A stretch of 36,286 nt of DNA from Dehalococcoidia bacterium (GTDB lineage: Bacteria > Chloroflexota > Dehalococcoidia > Lucifugimonadales > Lucifugimonadaceae), in the NCBI GenBank assembly GCA_022451965.1, contig JAKUNJ010000002.1, positions 1 through 36,286 on the forward strand. Reading direction: 5' to 3'. Both the position numbers and the translations under genes were made by a program. Positions 1-6,923 of this stretch are shown one piece after another (the first letter of the stretch is position 1; each line of letters begins with the position of its first letter). The notes under the pieces are model-generated. The model searched no databases. It saw only the letters and a program-made list of their open reading frames with translations, and was not told the origin of the DNA.

Positions 1-108
1 CTTCTGGCTCTGCTTTTGCTTCTGGCTCTGCTTTTGCTTCTGGCTCTGCTTTTGCTTCTGGCTCTGCTTTTGCTTCTGGCTCTGCTTTTGCTTCTTGCTC
101 TGCTTTTG
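1..108 (-). repeat. 18-bp tandem repeat inside rpsB (six copies)
   Basis: Six head-to-tail 18-bp units fill positions 1-108. Units 1-5 are identical; the unit at 91-108 differs by one base (cttctt for cttctg), which changes one Pro codon to Gln. In the rpsB frame each unit encodes Ala-Lys-Ala-Glu-Pro-Glu. The array is cut by the window edge, so the total copy number is unknown. It is an in-frame coding minisatellite, not a CRISPR array. Confidence 0.95.
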
Positions 109-928
109 CACTAGAATCATTACTAGACTGTCTTTTAGCAGCTTGTTCTTGGGCTTTATTTCTAGCTTCAGCTTCTAATCTTTCTAGCTCAGCCTCTTCC
201 GCTAGTTGATCCTCCTGCTTCTTTTGGTATAACTCTTGACCTGAAATTATCGCATCTGTGATTATATTAGTTATAAGCTGAATTGATCTCAAACCATCAT
301 CATTTGATGGGATAGGATATTCTACTTGATTAGGATCTGAATTTGTATCAACCATGGCCACAACAGGTATATTAAGTTTTCTAGCTTCTGCTACAGCAAT
401 TTTTTCTCTATGAATATCTACTACGTAAAGCACAGAAGGTAATTCATTCATCTCTTTTATTCCAGAAAAAAACTTATTAAGTCTTCCTCTTTCTGTATCG
501 AGTTTTTGAGATTCTCTTTTAGTCTGAGAGATAATAATACCCTTTGCAAATGAATCTTCAAGTTCAACAAGTCTTTCAAGTCTTCTCTCAATTGTTTTGA
601 AGTTAGTCATTAAACCACCTAGCCATCTTTGATTAATATAAAGTGAATTAGACCTTTCAGCATTTTCTTTTATGATATTTTGGGCATGCTTTTTAGTTCC
701 AACAAACATACAATTACCACCATCTGAAATAACAGATTCAATAAAGTTAACTGCTTGTAATAACTTTTCTTGAGTCTTAGATAAATTTATAATGTGAGAG
801 CCATTTCTTTTTGAGTGAATATACTCTGTCATTTTAGGATTCCATCGCCTAGATGGATGTCCAAAATGAGAACCTGCATCAAATAATTCCTGAATTGATG
901 CTGATAATTTTTCATTCTTTGTAGTCAA
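1..928 (-). CDS. rpsB: 30S ribosomal protein S2, 3' end outside window
   Basis: Small-subunit ribosomal protein S2. Translation from TTG at 928-926 gives the S2 core: LFDAGSHFGHPSRRWNPKM near the N-terminus, then GTKKHA, RWLGGLMTNFKTI, VVDIHREKIAVAEARKLNIP and the late segment VDTNSDPN. The TTG is chosen because AAGGAA lies 5 bases upstream (939-934) and homology begins right after it. About 309 codons are visible with no stop, already longer than the usual 230-260 residues. The excess is a C-terminal extension: an E/A/Q-rich probable helix, then six copies of a hexapeptide (AKAEQE once, AKAEPE five times) reaching the window edge. The gene is preceded by its own candidate promoter. The identity is secure; the function of the tail is unknown. 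Confidence 0.97.
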   Translation of the reverse strand, partial: MTTKNEKLSASIQELFDAGSHFGHPSRRWNPKMTEYIHSKRNGSHIINLSKTQEKLLQAVNFIESVISDGGNCMFVGTKKHAQNIIKENAERSNSLYINQRWLGGLMTNFKTIERRLERLVELEDSFAKGIIISQTKRESQKLDTERGRLNKFFSGIKEMNELPSVLYVVDIHREKIAVAEARKLNIPVVAMVDTNSDPNQVEYPIPSNDDGLRSIQLITNIITDAIISGQELYQKKQEDQLAEEAELERLEAEARNKAQEQAAKRQSSNDSSAKAEQEAKAEPEAKAEPEAKAEPEAKAEPEAKAEPE

Positions 929-985
929 ATTTATTCCTTAATTTAGTTTCATTTAGTTGAAATATAAACGGTAATCCAAACAATC

Positions 986-994
986 ATTATAACA
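986..994 (-). promoter_or_regulatory. Candidate extended -10 promoter of rpsB
   Basis: On the minus strand the bases read TGTTATAAT: a perfect TATAAT (991-986) preceded by the TG of an extended -10 element. No good -35 stands at 17 bases; an AT-rich TGTAAA-like sequence is there. Transcription would start near 978, giving a leader of about 50 nt before the TTG start. The leader holds a weak 5-bp hairpin (947-951 with 958-962). A separate promoter fits rpsB being separated from ccdA by 116 bases. Confidence 0.5.
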
Positions 995-1044
995 ATTATT
1001 ATTTATTTTTTACACAAAATGCTAAGTAAATCTGAGAATAAATT

Positions 1045-1923
1045 TTATATTTTAAATTCACTCATCCAATAAAATATTAAATAAGCACTTGATAAAATCA
1101 AAATACTTGAAGCAACATATTTATAAACCGTCAGAAATATTTTTACTTTATCTATAACAAATTTCAAGAATAATAACCCAAAAGAAACACTCAAAAGGGC
1201 AACCCATGTCCCTAATGAAAAAAGAATAAAATCAATAAAAAGTATTTGTAATTTAGATACATTCGAAAGGCTAAAAACAATAGACATAAATATAGGTAGT
1301 GTACATGATAAAGAAGTTATTCCATATGAAACGCCATAAATAAAATAGAATCTAGATGTACCATTTTTTTTTGAGTCAAATAGATATGCTAATTTTTGTA
1401 ATTTTAAGAAATAAACATTACCACCATAAAGAACTATAAAACCATAACCTAGAAGAAGTATAGAGATTACTAAGCCGAAATATGAAAACACATCTCTTAT
1501 ACTATAAAAACCGGCAGAAATAATTGATGCAAAGATAAAAAAAACTAATATAAAACCAACTGTAACAACAGTTGAAATATATAGAGGTTCAAGAAATTTT
1601 TTTGAAAAAATTGATGTATTGCCATTAAATAATAATTTTTCATCATTTTTCAGGAATGATGAAAAATATACCGATAAAAGAGCAAATCCACATGGATTAA
1701 AAACTGCTACTAGACCTGCACTAAAAGCTATCCCCAATCTAATTAGGTTAGAAAAATTTAGATATAAAGAACTAGTACTTGAAGATGCCTCAAAACCTAA
1801 AAATAAAATTTTGTTTAGGCTTTCTAAGCTCAATAAAAATCCAAAAGTAAGGATTATTATAAGAGTCAAAATAAATAGAGAAAAGTAAATCCAGAATTTT
1901 TTATTATCTATTTGATTTAGCAT
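1045..1923 (-). CDS. CcdA/DsbD-family transmembrane thiol-disulfide transporter
   Basis: A polytopic membrane protein of 292 aa in the CcdA / DsbD transmembrane-domain family. These proteins carry reducing equivalents from cytoplasmic thioredoxin across the membrane, among other uses to keep apocytochrome c cysteines reduced. Both hallmark cysteines are present: one in FNPCGFALLS (about residue 77) at the start of a long helix, and one in SLSCTLPIF (about residue 207) in the symmetry-related position. There is an extra N-terminal helix (residues 12-32) before the core, so it is longer than a minimal CcdA of about 220 aa. The spacing of hydrophobic segments suggests about seven helices. A CcdA role fits the System I cytochrome c genes at 3129-6064, although these are on the other strand and separated by two genes. 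Confidence 0.85.
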   Translation of the reverse strand: MLNQIDNKKFWIYFSLFILTLIIILTFGFLLSLESLNKILFLGFEASSSTSSLYLNFSNLIRLGIAFSAGLVAVFNPCGFALLSVYFSSFLKNDEKLLFNGNTSIFSKKFLEPLYISTVVTVGFILVFFIFASIISAGFYSIRDVFSYFGLVISILLLGYGFIVLYGGNVYFLKLQKLAYLFDSKKNGTSRFYFIYGVSYGITSLSCTLPIFMSIVFSLSNVSKLQILFIDFILFSLGTWVALLSVSFGLLFLKFVIDKVKIFLTVYKYVASSILILSSAYLIFYWMSEFKI

Positions 1924-2052
1924 ATATTTAATTTCCCAGAAAGACTGGGAAAACTTCTCCTTCTAAGTTGAATTTTTAACAAAATAAAAAGTATCACTTA
2001 TTATTATTTTAGTGCTAATTAAATTTTGTGTCACTTAGTATGTATTTCATAA

Positions 2053-2262
2053 ATGTATAACTTAGACAACATCAAAACTACCAAACAGGAGCTAGAAATT
2101 CTAGAGCTTCTTTCGAATGGCTATAAAGCTAATGAAATAGCTAAGACTATGAATTTAGCAGAACAAACTATTAAAAATAAAGTTCAAACTATCTGTATTA
2201 AATTTGATTCTTCCAATAGAACTGAGGCTGTAGCCAAGGCAATTAGATTAGGAATTATTTAA
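2053..2262 (+). CDS. Stand-alone LuxR/GerE-type HTH DNA-binding protein
   Basis: A 69-aa protein that is essentially only a LuxR-type helix-turn-helix domain (residues about 8-66). The pattern LEILELLSNGYKANEIAKT, followed by TIKNKV and a C-terminal EAVAKAIRLGII, matches GerE-like domains of response regulators, but no receiver or ligand-binding domain precedes it. It probably acts as a small dimeric DNA-binding regulator; its targets are not evident. Its stop codon interlocks by 4 bases with the convergent FAH-family gene. The upstream 129 bases are AT-rich with two TCACTTA direct repeats (1995-2001 region and 2031-2037 region) of uncertain meaning. Confidence 0.8.
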   Translation: MYNLDNIKTTKQELEILELLSNGYKANEIAKTMNLAEQTIKNKVQTICIKFDSSNRTEAVAKAIRLGII

Positions 2263-3026
2263 GCAGATTCTACTGGGTTTTCTAAAGTACCAACATTTTC
2301 TATTTCAATGGTTACTGTATCTCCAGGATTAATAGGAGGAGTTTTACCTGAGGTACCAGTCCAGAGCATGTCACCCGGAAGAAGAGTTGCATATTTACTT
2401 ATAAAACTTATAGATTTTGCTGTTGAAAATAACATTTCAGAAGAGTGACAACTTTGACCTTCAATTCCATTTACAAATCCTTTTATTCCAACATTTTGAG
2501 GATCTATGTCAGTAACAATATATGGACCTAATGGGCCAAAAGTATCCGCTGATTTTGCTCTCCACCATTGATTATCTGCATCATCTCCTCCCTGCCACTC
2601 TCTAGCAGAAACATCATTTCCACATGTGTAACCAAAGACATAATCTAATGCTTCCTCTTCAGAAACATTTTTAGTAACTTTACCAATAATAGCTACCAGC
2701 TCAGACTCACATGCTACAAGACCAGCTTCAGGGTGAATTTTTATTGGATCACCTGGACCAATTAGTGCTGTCGATGTTTTATAAAAAGGCTCTGGTCTAG
2801 TAGGAGCTCCTCTTTCACCCAAATGCGAACCATAATTAAGCGCTAAGCACAGACTTTTAGATGGATTAGGATTTGGGCAAAGTATCTTAACCTCTGATTC
2901 ATTAAAACTTTTACCTGTTTTTTCATATGAACTTAGAATTGGATTATTATTTATCTGAATAATTTCACCATTATCAACTATCCCGTAGGATACTTCATTA
3001 GACACTTCAAATCTTGCAAACTTCAT
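2259..3026 (-). CDS. Fumarylacetoacetate hydrolase (FAH) family protein
   Basis: A 255-aa member of the FAH superfamily, which contains hydrolases, isomerases and decarboxylases of 2-oxo and dienol acids (such as HHDD isomerase, acylpyruvase and oxaloacetate decarboxylase). Visible signatures are NYGSHLGE (residues 64-71), the metal-ligand region CESELVAIIGK (E107, E109), GYTCGNDVSARE (D138 region), and the closing LWTGTSG followed by INPGDTVTIEIENVGTLENPV. The N-terminal cap is the short type. The start ATG at 3026 has GGAGA upstream. The exact substrate cannot be read from sequence; the neighbours give no pathway. It overlaps the convergent LuxR-type gene by 4 bases at the stops. Confidence 0.88.
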   Translation of the reverse strand: MKFARFEVSNEVSYGIVDNGEIIQINNNPILSSYEKTGKSFNESEVKILCPNPNPSKSLCLALNYGSHLGERGAPTRPEPFYKTSTALIGPGDPIKIHPEAGLVACESELVAIIGKVTKNVSEEEALDYVFGYTCGNDVSAREWQGGDDADNQWWRAKSADTFGPLGPYIVTDIDPQNVGIKGFVNGIEGQSCHSSEMLFSTAKSISFISKYATLLPGDMLWTGTSGKTPPINPGDTVTIEIENVGTLENPVESA

Positions 3027-3082
3027 AGCTTTTCTCCATTAAAATCATTTAAATTAATTTTGTTACACATATAGTTGTTACT

Positions 3083-3110
3083 AGTTTAGTCTACAATTGA
3101 ATAAGGTCAA
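3083..3110 (-). promoter_or_regulatory. Candidate sigma-70 promoter of the FAH-family gene
   Basis: The minus strand has TTGACC (3110-3105) and, after a 16-base spacer, TAAACT (3088-3083). The -35 match is 5/6, the -10 match is weaker. It lies in the 102-base divergent gap between the FAH gene and ccmA, about 50 bases upstream of the FAH start. Confidence 0.4.
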
Positions 3111-3128
3111 GAAAAAAAAAATATTTTT

Positions 3129-3755
3129 ATGGATAAATCATTTATAAGTATCAAAAGTTTATCTAAGAATTTTAATGAAAATGAAATTATTAAAAATCTC
3201 TCTGCAGAAATAACCAAAGGAGATTTAGTTAAGGTTTCAGGTAAAAATGGTAGTGGGAAAACTACTCTATTCAAAATTCTGTGTCAGCTTTATACTTTTG
3301 AATCTGGAAATATTTTTATTGATGGGAAAGAAATAAATAAAAATTCATTTGTTAAATCAATAACTTCGTACTGTTCAAGTGATTCAATATATTACAAAGA
3401 TTTGAAAGTAAAAAATAATATAATTTTTTACTTTGATGTTTTGGGAGAACTTAATCCAAATGATTTATACACAAATAATAAAAAATTTTTAAATTTAGAA
3501 TCTTTTGAAGATAAATATCCGGAAGAATTATCAAATGGTCAAAAGAAAAGAATGAATTTATTTAGATGCTTAATTCCATCATTTGAAATATACCTTCTTG
3601 ATGAACCTGAATTAGGTTTAGATTTAGAATCAATTACTGAATTAAGTTCAAAACTCACTGAAATAAACAAATTAGGTAAGACGATTCTTTTTTCGACCCA
3701 TAACTTGGATTCTGTAGATTTTTATCAAAGATTCAAGAAAGAAATCTTATTATGA
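3129..3755 (+). CDS. ccmA: Cytochrome c maturation ABC transporter ATP-binding protein CcmA
   Basis: ATPase subunit of the CcmAB(CD) complex of System I cytochrome c biogenesis, which drives release of holo-CcmE from CcmC. At 208 aa it has the family's length. Motifs in order: Walker A GKNGSGKTT (38-46), ABC signature LSNGQKKR (134-141), Walker B IYLLDEP (154-160), D-loop near ELGLD, and switch histidine in STHN (H191). It begins the operon and overlaps ccmB by 4 bases (ATGA-type coupling at 3752-3755). The assignment to CcmA rather than another small ABC ATPase rests on the ccmB-ccmC-ccmE genes following. No clear Shine-Dalgarno is seen upstream. Confidence 0.93.
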   Translation: MDKSFISIKSLSKNFNENEIIKNLSAEITKGDLVKVSGKNGSGKTTLFKILCQLYTFESGNIFIDGKEINKNSFVKSITSYCSSDSIYYKDLKVKNNIIFYFDVLGELNPNDLYTNNKKFLNLESFEDKYPEELSNGQKKRMNLFRCLIPSFEIYLLDEPELGLDLESITELSSKLTEINKLGKTILFSTHNLDSVDFYQRFKKEILL

Positions 3756-4423
3756 ATAATTTCATAAATATTCTACAACTAATAAAAATCATAGTTCAAA
3801 AAGATTTTATTGAAGAAATTAAATCTAAAGAAATATTAATTTCAATAATTTCTTATTCAACTTTAGTTTTAGTTGTTGTCGCTACGACTTCTAATATAAA
3901 AAATTCATCAGAGATTTTTTCAATAATTTTTTGGATTTCTCTAAGTTTTTCTATAATACTGGGAATTAATAAATCAATGAGCAAAGAATTTGAAAATAAC
4001 GGATTAGAAATGATTCTAACATCTCCAATTGATATAGAAATTTTTATAATAGCAAAATCAATAACTAACTTTGTATTGATATCAATATCTAGTGGAATTA
4101 TTTTACTATTTAATAACATAATCTTAAATTATGAACTCTATAATTTTTCATTTATTTTTCTAGTTATAATAATAAACTTTGGATTTAGTATTATAGGAAC
4201 TATTACTTACTTATTATTTTCTAAATCAAGAGGTAAAGAAATTTTATCTCCACTTTTATTTATACCCTTAGTCTCACCTTTACTCATGGGAGGATCATTG
4301 ACTACTGTGGAAATAATTAATAATAATTTAGTAAGTTTTACATGGTATGGATTAATTATCGCTTATGACTTAATTTTCTTGATAATTGGCTTCTTTATCT
4401 CTAATTTAATTTTCCAAGAATAG
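3752..4423 (+). CDS. ccmB: Cytochrome c maturation membrane protein CcmB
   Basis: Membrane subunit of the CcmAB transporter, 223 aa, close to the family's roughly 220. The N-terminus has a short cytoplasmic segment (IVQKDFIEEIKSKEILIS) followed by about six hydrophobic segments. The segment FENNGLEMILTSPID (about residues 75-90) corresponds to the CcmB loop that usually reads E...G.LE.LL.SP. The late SPLLFIPLVSPLLMGG matches the P-rich CcmB helix. Translationally coupled to ccmA. Very AT-rich with mostly Ile/Leu/Ser content, so similarity is recognisable mainly through these motifs and position. Confidence 0.88.
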   Translation: MNNFINILQLIKIIVQKDFIEEIKSKEILISIISYSTLVLVVVATTSNIKNSSEIFSIIFWISLSFSIILGINKSMSKEFENNGLEMILTSPIDIEIFIIAKSITNFVLISISSGIILLFNNIILNYELYNFSFIFLVIIINFGFSIIGTITYLLFSKSRGKEILSPLLFIPLVSPLLMGGSLTTVEIINNNLVSFTWYGLIIAYDLIFLIIGFFISNLIFQE

Positions 4424-4474
4424 ATACAATTAAAGAATAGTTATAATTTTAATAAAAAAACTTTTTTTACTTTT

Positions 4475-5137
4475 GTGTTTGATAGATTATTTACATTAAC
4501 TACTTTCATAACCTTCGTATTTATGCTTTGGATGATATTTTGGTGGATACCAATAGATATATCTCAAGGGCCAGTAGCAAAAACTGTTTTCATTCATGTA
4601 CCATTAGCTTGGTGTTCAATGATTGCTATAGTTCTTGTTGCAGTAGCATCAATCTACTACTTATTTAATAAAAAATTATTTTGGGATAATCTTGCACAAT
4701 CTACTGCTGAAGTCGGTGTTATATTTGGTTCTTTGGCCTTGATATCAGGGATTATTTGGGCAAAGCCGATTTGGGGGGTTTGGTGGACAGGTGAAGCAAA
4801 ACTTACAACTACTCTTATTTTAATTTTGATCTATGCGGCTTACATACTTTTCAGATCTTTATATTCTAATAGTCTTCAGATGAAGAAAATTGCTGCAATA
4901 ATTGCTGTTATAGGAGCTATTGACAGCCCTATAATTTATTTTGCAGCAAATCTTTGGCAAGAATCTCATCCTGTTACCGTAATTGGTCCCCTAGCAAGAG
5001 AAGACTCTTCTTTTGGTGCAGATTATGGTTTGACTTTACTTGTTTCAGTTATAGCTTTCACTCTTCTGTTCGTGATACTAACAAGATTGAGATTAAAAGT
5101 TTTAAGTCTAGAAAGTAAATTTAAAAAAGGAATATAA
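4475..5137 (+). CDS. ccmC: Haem transport/handling protein CcmC
   Basis: CcmC belongs to the haem-handling-protein superfamily and loads haem onto CcmE. The 220-aa protein has about six transmembrane segments. The tryptophan-rich WWD-type motif is IWGVWWTGEAKLTTTLI (about residues 100-116). The first periplasmic histidine region is FIHVPLAW (H about 41) and the second is LWQESHPVTVIGP (H about 166), giving the expected two external haem ligands. The start is GTG at 4475 after a 51-base gap from ccmB that lacks an obvious ribosome site. The Asp of the usual WDxRLT form is replaced (TGEAKLT), which is a modest deviation in the WWD motif. The next gene starts one base after its stop. Confidence 0.92.
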   Translation: MFDRLFTLTTFITFVFMLWMIFWWIPIDISQGPVAKTVFIHVPLAWCSMIAIVLVAVASIYYLFNKKLFWDNLAQSTAEVGVIFGSLALISGIIWAKPIWGVWWTGEAKLTTTLILILIYAAYILFRSLYSNSLQMKKIAAIIAVIGAIDSPIIYFAANLWQESHPVTVIGPLAREDSSFGADYGLTLLVSVIAFTLLFVILTRLRLKVLSLESKFKKGI

Positions 5138-5138
5138 A

Positions 5139-5621
5139 ATGAAAAAAATAAAATACTCCATAATAATATTTTTATTAGGCATGATTCCCATAAGTTCTTC
5201 ATTTATACAAGCTCAGCAAAATGAAAATGTTGTTAATGGATTTATTGAGAATTTAGAACTTGTAGATAAAAAAATTAACATTTCAGTGATAGATAATTTT
5301 GGAACAAGATTTTTGCTAGAAATTATCGATAGTACTGAAATAGGTATTGAAACCCAATCTGGTGAAAGATGGGTAGGAAATATAAAAGATGATCCAGAAT
5401 ATGTATTAGAGTTACTAAATGAAGCTCAACATAGCTTAGAACCAATTACACTAACTCAAGTTGGATCAGAAATAATTACTTTAGTGAGCTATGAGTCTTC
5501 CAACATTAAAAATAATCTAGGATATTTAGCAGCTAGTTTTATTTTTCTTTCAATTTTATTTTTTGGTTTTATATTTATAATTAATAATAAGGTTCAGATT
5601 TTATCTAGAAAAAATAATTAA
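5139..5621 (+). CDS. Secreted-domain protein with CcmD-like C-terminal membrane segment
   Basis: A 160-aa protein with an N-terminal signal peptide (residues about 5-26, ending in IQAQQ), an extracytoplasmic domain of about 95 residues of mixed beta character, and a C-terminal transmembrane helix followed by a basic cytoplasmic tail. The C-terminal part (NLGYLAASFIFLS, then GFIF and a tail ending QILSRKNN) resembles the small protein CcmD, which in System I stabilises CcmC with CcmE and normally has only 50-80 residues. The gene sits exactly between ccmC and ccmE, the usual ccmD position, and its stop overlaps the ccmE start by one base. I do not recognise the extracytoplasmic domain. The CcmD assignment is inference from position, topology and weak sequence likeness. 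Confidence 0.6.
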   Translation: MKKIKYSIIIFLLGMIPISSSFIQAQQNENVVNGFIENLELVDKKINISVIDNFGTRFLLEIIDSTEIGIETQSGERWVGNIKDDPEYVLELLNEAQHSLEPITLTQVGSEIITLVSYESSNIKNNLGYLAASFIFLSILFFGFIFIINNKVQILSRKNN

Positions 5622-6064
5622 TGAAAAATGATTCTTCCAAAAGAGTAGTTGAAGTTAAAAATAAAAAATTTACTTTTGGAGCAATAATAATTATTGTTTT
5701 GTCTTCGTTAGTTTTCTTTGGTTTTCAAGCTTTTTCTGAAGCTACATATAAATATTACTCTGTCAATGAAATATTAGGTTCTGGAAGCGTTGATTCAAAC
5801 ACTCAAATTGGATTAAAAGCTGTACTTGTACCAAATTCTTATGTTAGGTCTGCTGACGGTTTATCAGCAACTTTCAATGTCAAAGACAAAGACAATGAAA
5901 ATAATATTAGAGTAAATTATTCAGGTGAAATAGGAAGCGTATTTTTTAATGAATACTCCGAGTTAATTATGCAGGGATACTTTGATAATAAAGATACTTT
6001 TATTGCAACAAATCTTTCAGTTAGATGTCCATCAAAATATATGACTGAAGAGGAATATAGTTAA
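5621..6064 (+). CDS. ccmE: Periplasmic haem chaperone CcmE, cysteine (CXXXY) type
   Basis: CcmE accepts haem from CcmC and passes it to apocytochrome c. The 147-aa protein has an N-terminal membrane anchor (residues about 17-37) and an OB-fold domain with YYSVNEI, then VPNSYVRS and a GEIGSVFFNE-like turn, typical of CcmE (usual ...R.GG.V..GS... and V.Y.G..P..F.E). The haem-binding motif near the C-terminus is CPSKY (C136, Y140). Most bacterial CcmE proteins have HxxxY here; the CXXXY form is known from some archaea and Desulfovibrio-type bacteria. It is the last gene of the operon; its TAA shares TTAA with the convergent korB stop. No ccmF, ccmG or ccmH is in the window. Confidence 0.92.
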   Translation: MKNDSSKRVVEVKNKKFTFGAIIIIVLSSLVFFGFQAFSEATYKYYSVNEILGSGSVDSNTQIGLKAVLVPNSYVRSADGLSATFNVKDKDNENNIRVNYSGEIGSVFFNEYSELIMQGYFDNKDTFIATNLSVRCPSKYMTEEEYS

Positions 6065-6921
6065 ATTGAATAGCTTCCTAGTATATCTTCTGGATTTTTA
6101 GATTTTTCCTCTATTAGTTTATTTTGCATGTCAGTAATAGTAGGTGGCTCTTTCTTATAAATTAGACCTAGAGGAACTCCACCTTTACTTAACAAATTAA
6201 CTGCAGCACCATAATCAGATGGGTCATGATCTTCATCCACAATAAAAGCTGTACCAGGTATTCCCTCGCGTCTATTCCCTTTTAATATGTCATATGTGTC
6301 GTTATAAGTAGTGCAAGGAGATTGAACATGTATGATAGATAACCCAGGATGTTTCATACCTTCTAAAATGAATTGTGCTAAAACTTTTGGTTTACTTGAG
6401 TAGTGAGATGCAATATAACTTACGCCATAAGTTAGATATAATTCCAAAGGTTTCATTTGAGTTTCCAACTTACCAAAAGGAGTAGAGGTAGTAATTTGAC
6501 CAGTTGTGGATGTGGGGGAACTTTGTCCTTTAGTTAGGCCATAGACTCCGTTATCCATTACTATACAAGTCATATTCGGATTTCTTGAAGCAGCAGGCCC
6601 TATATGCTCGCCACCAATAGATAAAAAGTCACCATCACCAGCCACAATTATAGTGTTTAGATCAGGTCTAGAGGTAGCAACTCCAAATGCTATAGGTAAT
6701 GTCCTTCCATGAATTCCGTGGATACCAAATGGCTGCTCTCCATCCATCATATGAACCATATTTCCAGAGCAACCTATTCCTGCAACAATCACATTTGAGG
6801 TTCTTGGAATTTCATATTCTTCTGTGTAGTTGTCTATAGCTTGTTCTAGAGCTCTCTTGACCCCAAAATCTCCACAACCTGGACACCATTTAAAATCATA
6901 TTCTGGATTTCTATCACTCAA
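6061..6921 (-). CDS. korB: 2-oxoacid:ferredoxin oxidoreductase, beta subunit
   Basis: The thiamine-diphosphate-binding beta subunit of 2-oxoacid:ferredoxin oxidoreductase, which oxidatively decarboxylates a 2-oxoacid to acyl-CoA and reduces ferredoxin. Iron-sulfur cluster cysteines are in WCPGCGDFG (C13, C16) and GIGCSGN (C51), with a fourth candidate in VQSPCTTYND. The ThDP/Mg motif is GDGDFLSIGG (95-104), closing with MDNGVYGLTKGQ and SPTS. At 286 aa it is the usual length. It lies 2 bases downstream of korA in one transcript. Substrate is most often 2-oxoglutarate for this KorAB architecture, but pyruvate or branched-chain 2-oxoacids cannot be excluded. Confidence 0.94.
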   Translation of the reverse strand: MSDRNPEYDFKWCPGCGDFGVKRALEQAIDNYTEEYEIPRTSNVIVAGIGCSGNMVHMMDGEQPFGIHGIHGRTLPIAFGVATSRPDLNTIIVAGDGDFLSIGGEHIGPAASRNPNMTCIVMDNGVYGLTKGQSSPTSTTGQITTSTPFGKLETQMKPLELYLTYGVSYIASHYSSKPKVLAQFILEGMKHPGLSIIHVQSPCTTYNDTYDILKGNRREGIPGTAFIVDEDHDPSDYGAAVNLLSKGGVPLGLIYKKEPPTITDMQNKLIEEKSKNPEDILGSYSI

Positions 6922-6923
6922 TA

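Noticed and set aside
1-108. Repeat array as possible CRISPR
   Set aside because: Units are contiguous 18-bp copies without spacers and are in frame with rpsB.
1991-2041. TCACTTA direct repeats upstream of the LuxR-type gene as operator
   Set aside because: Only seven bases each in AT-rich sequence, no symmetry; not enough to call a site.
4447-4474. A-run followed by T-run between ccmB and ccmC as a terminator
   Set aside because: It is only an A/T homopolymer pair without a GC stem and lies inside an operon.
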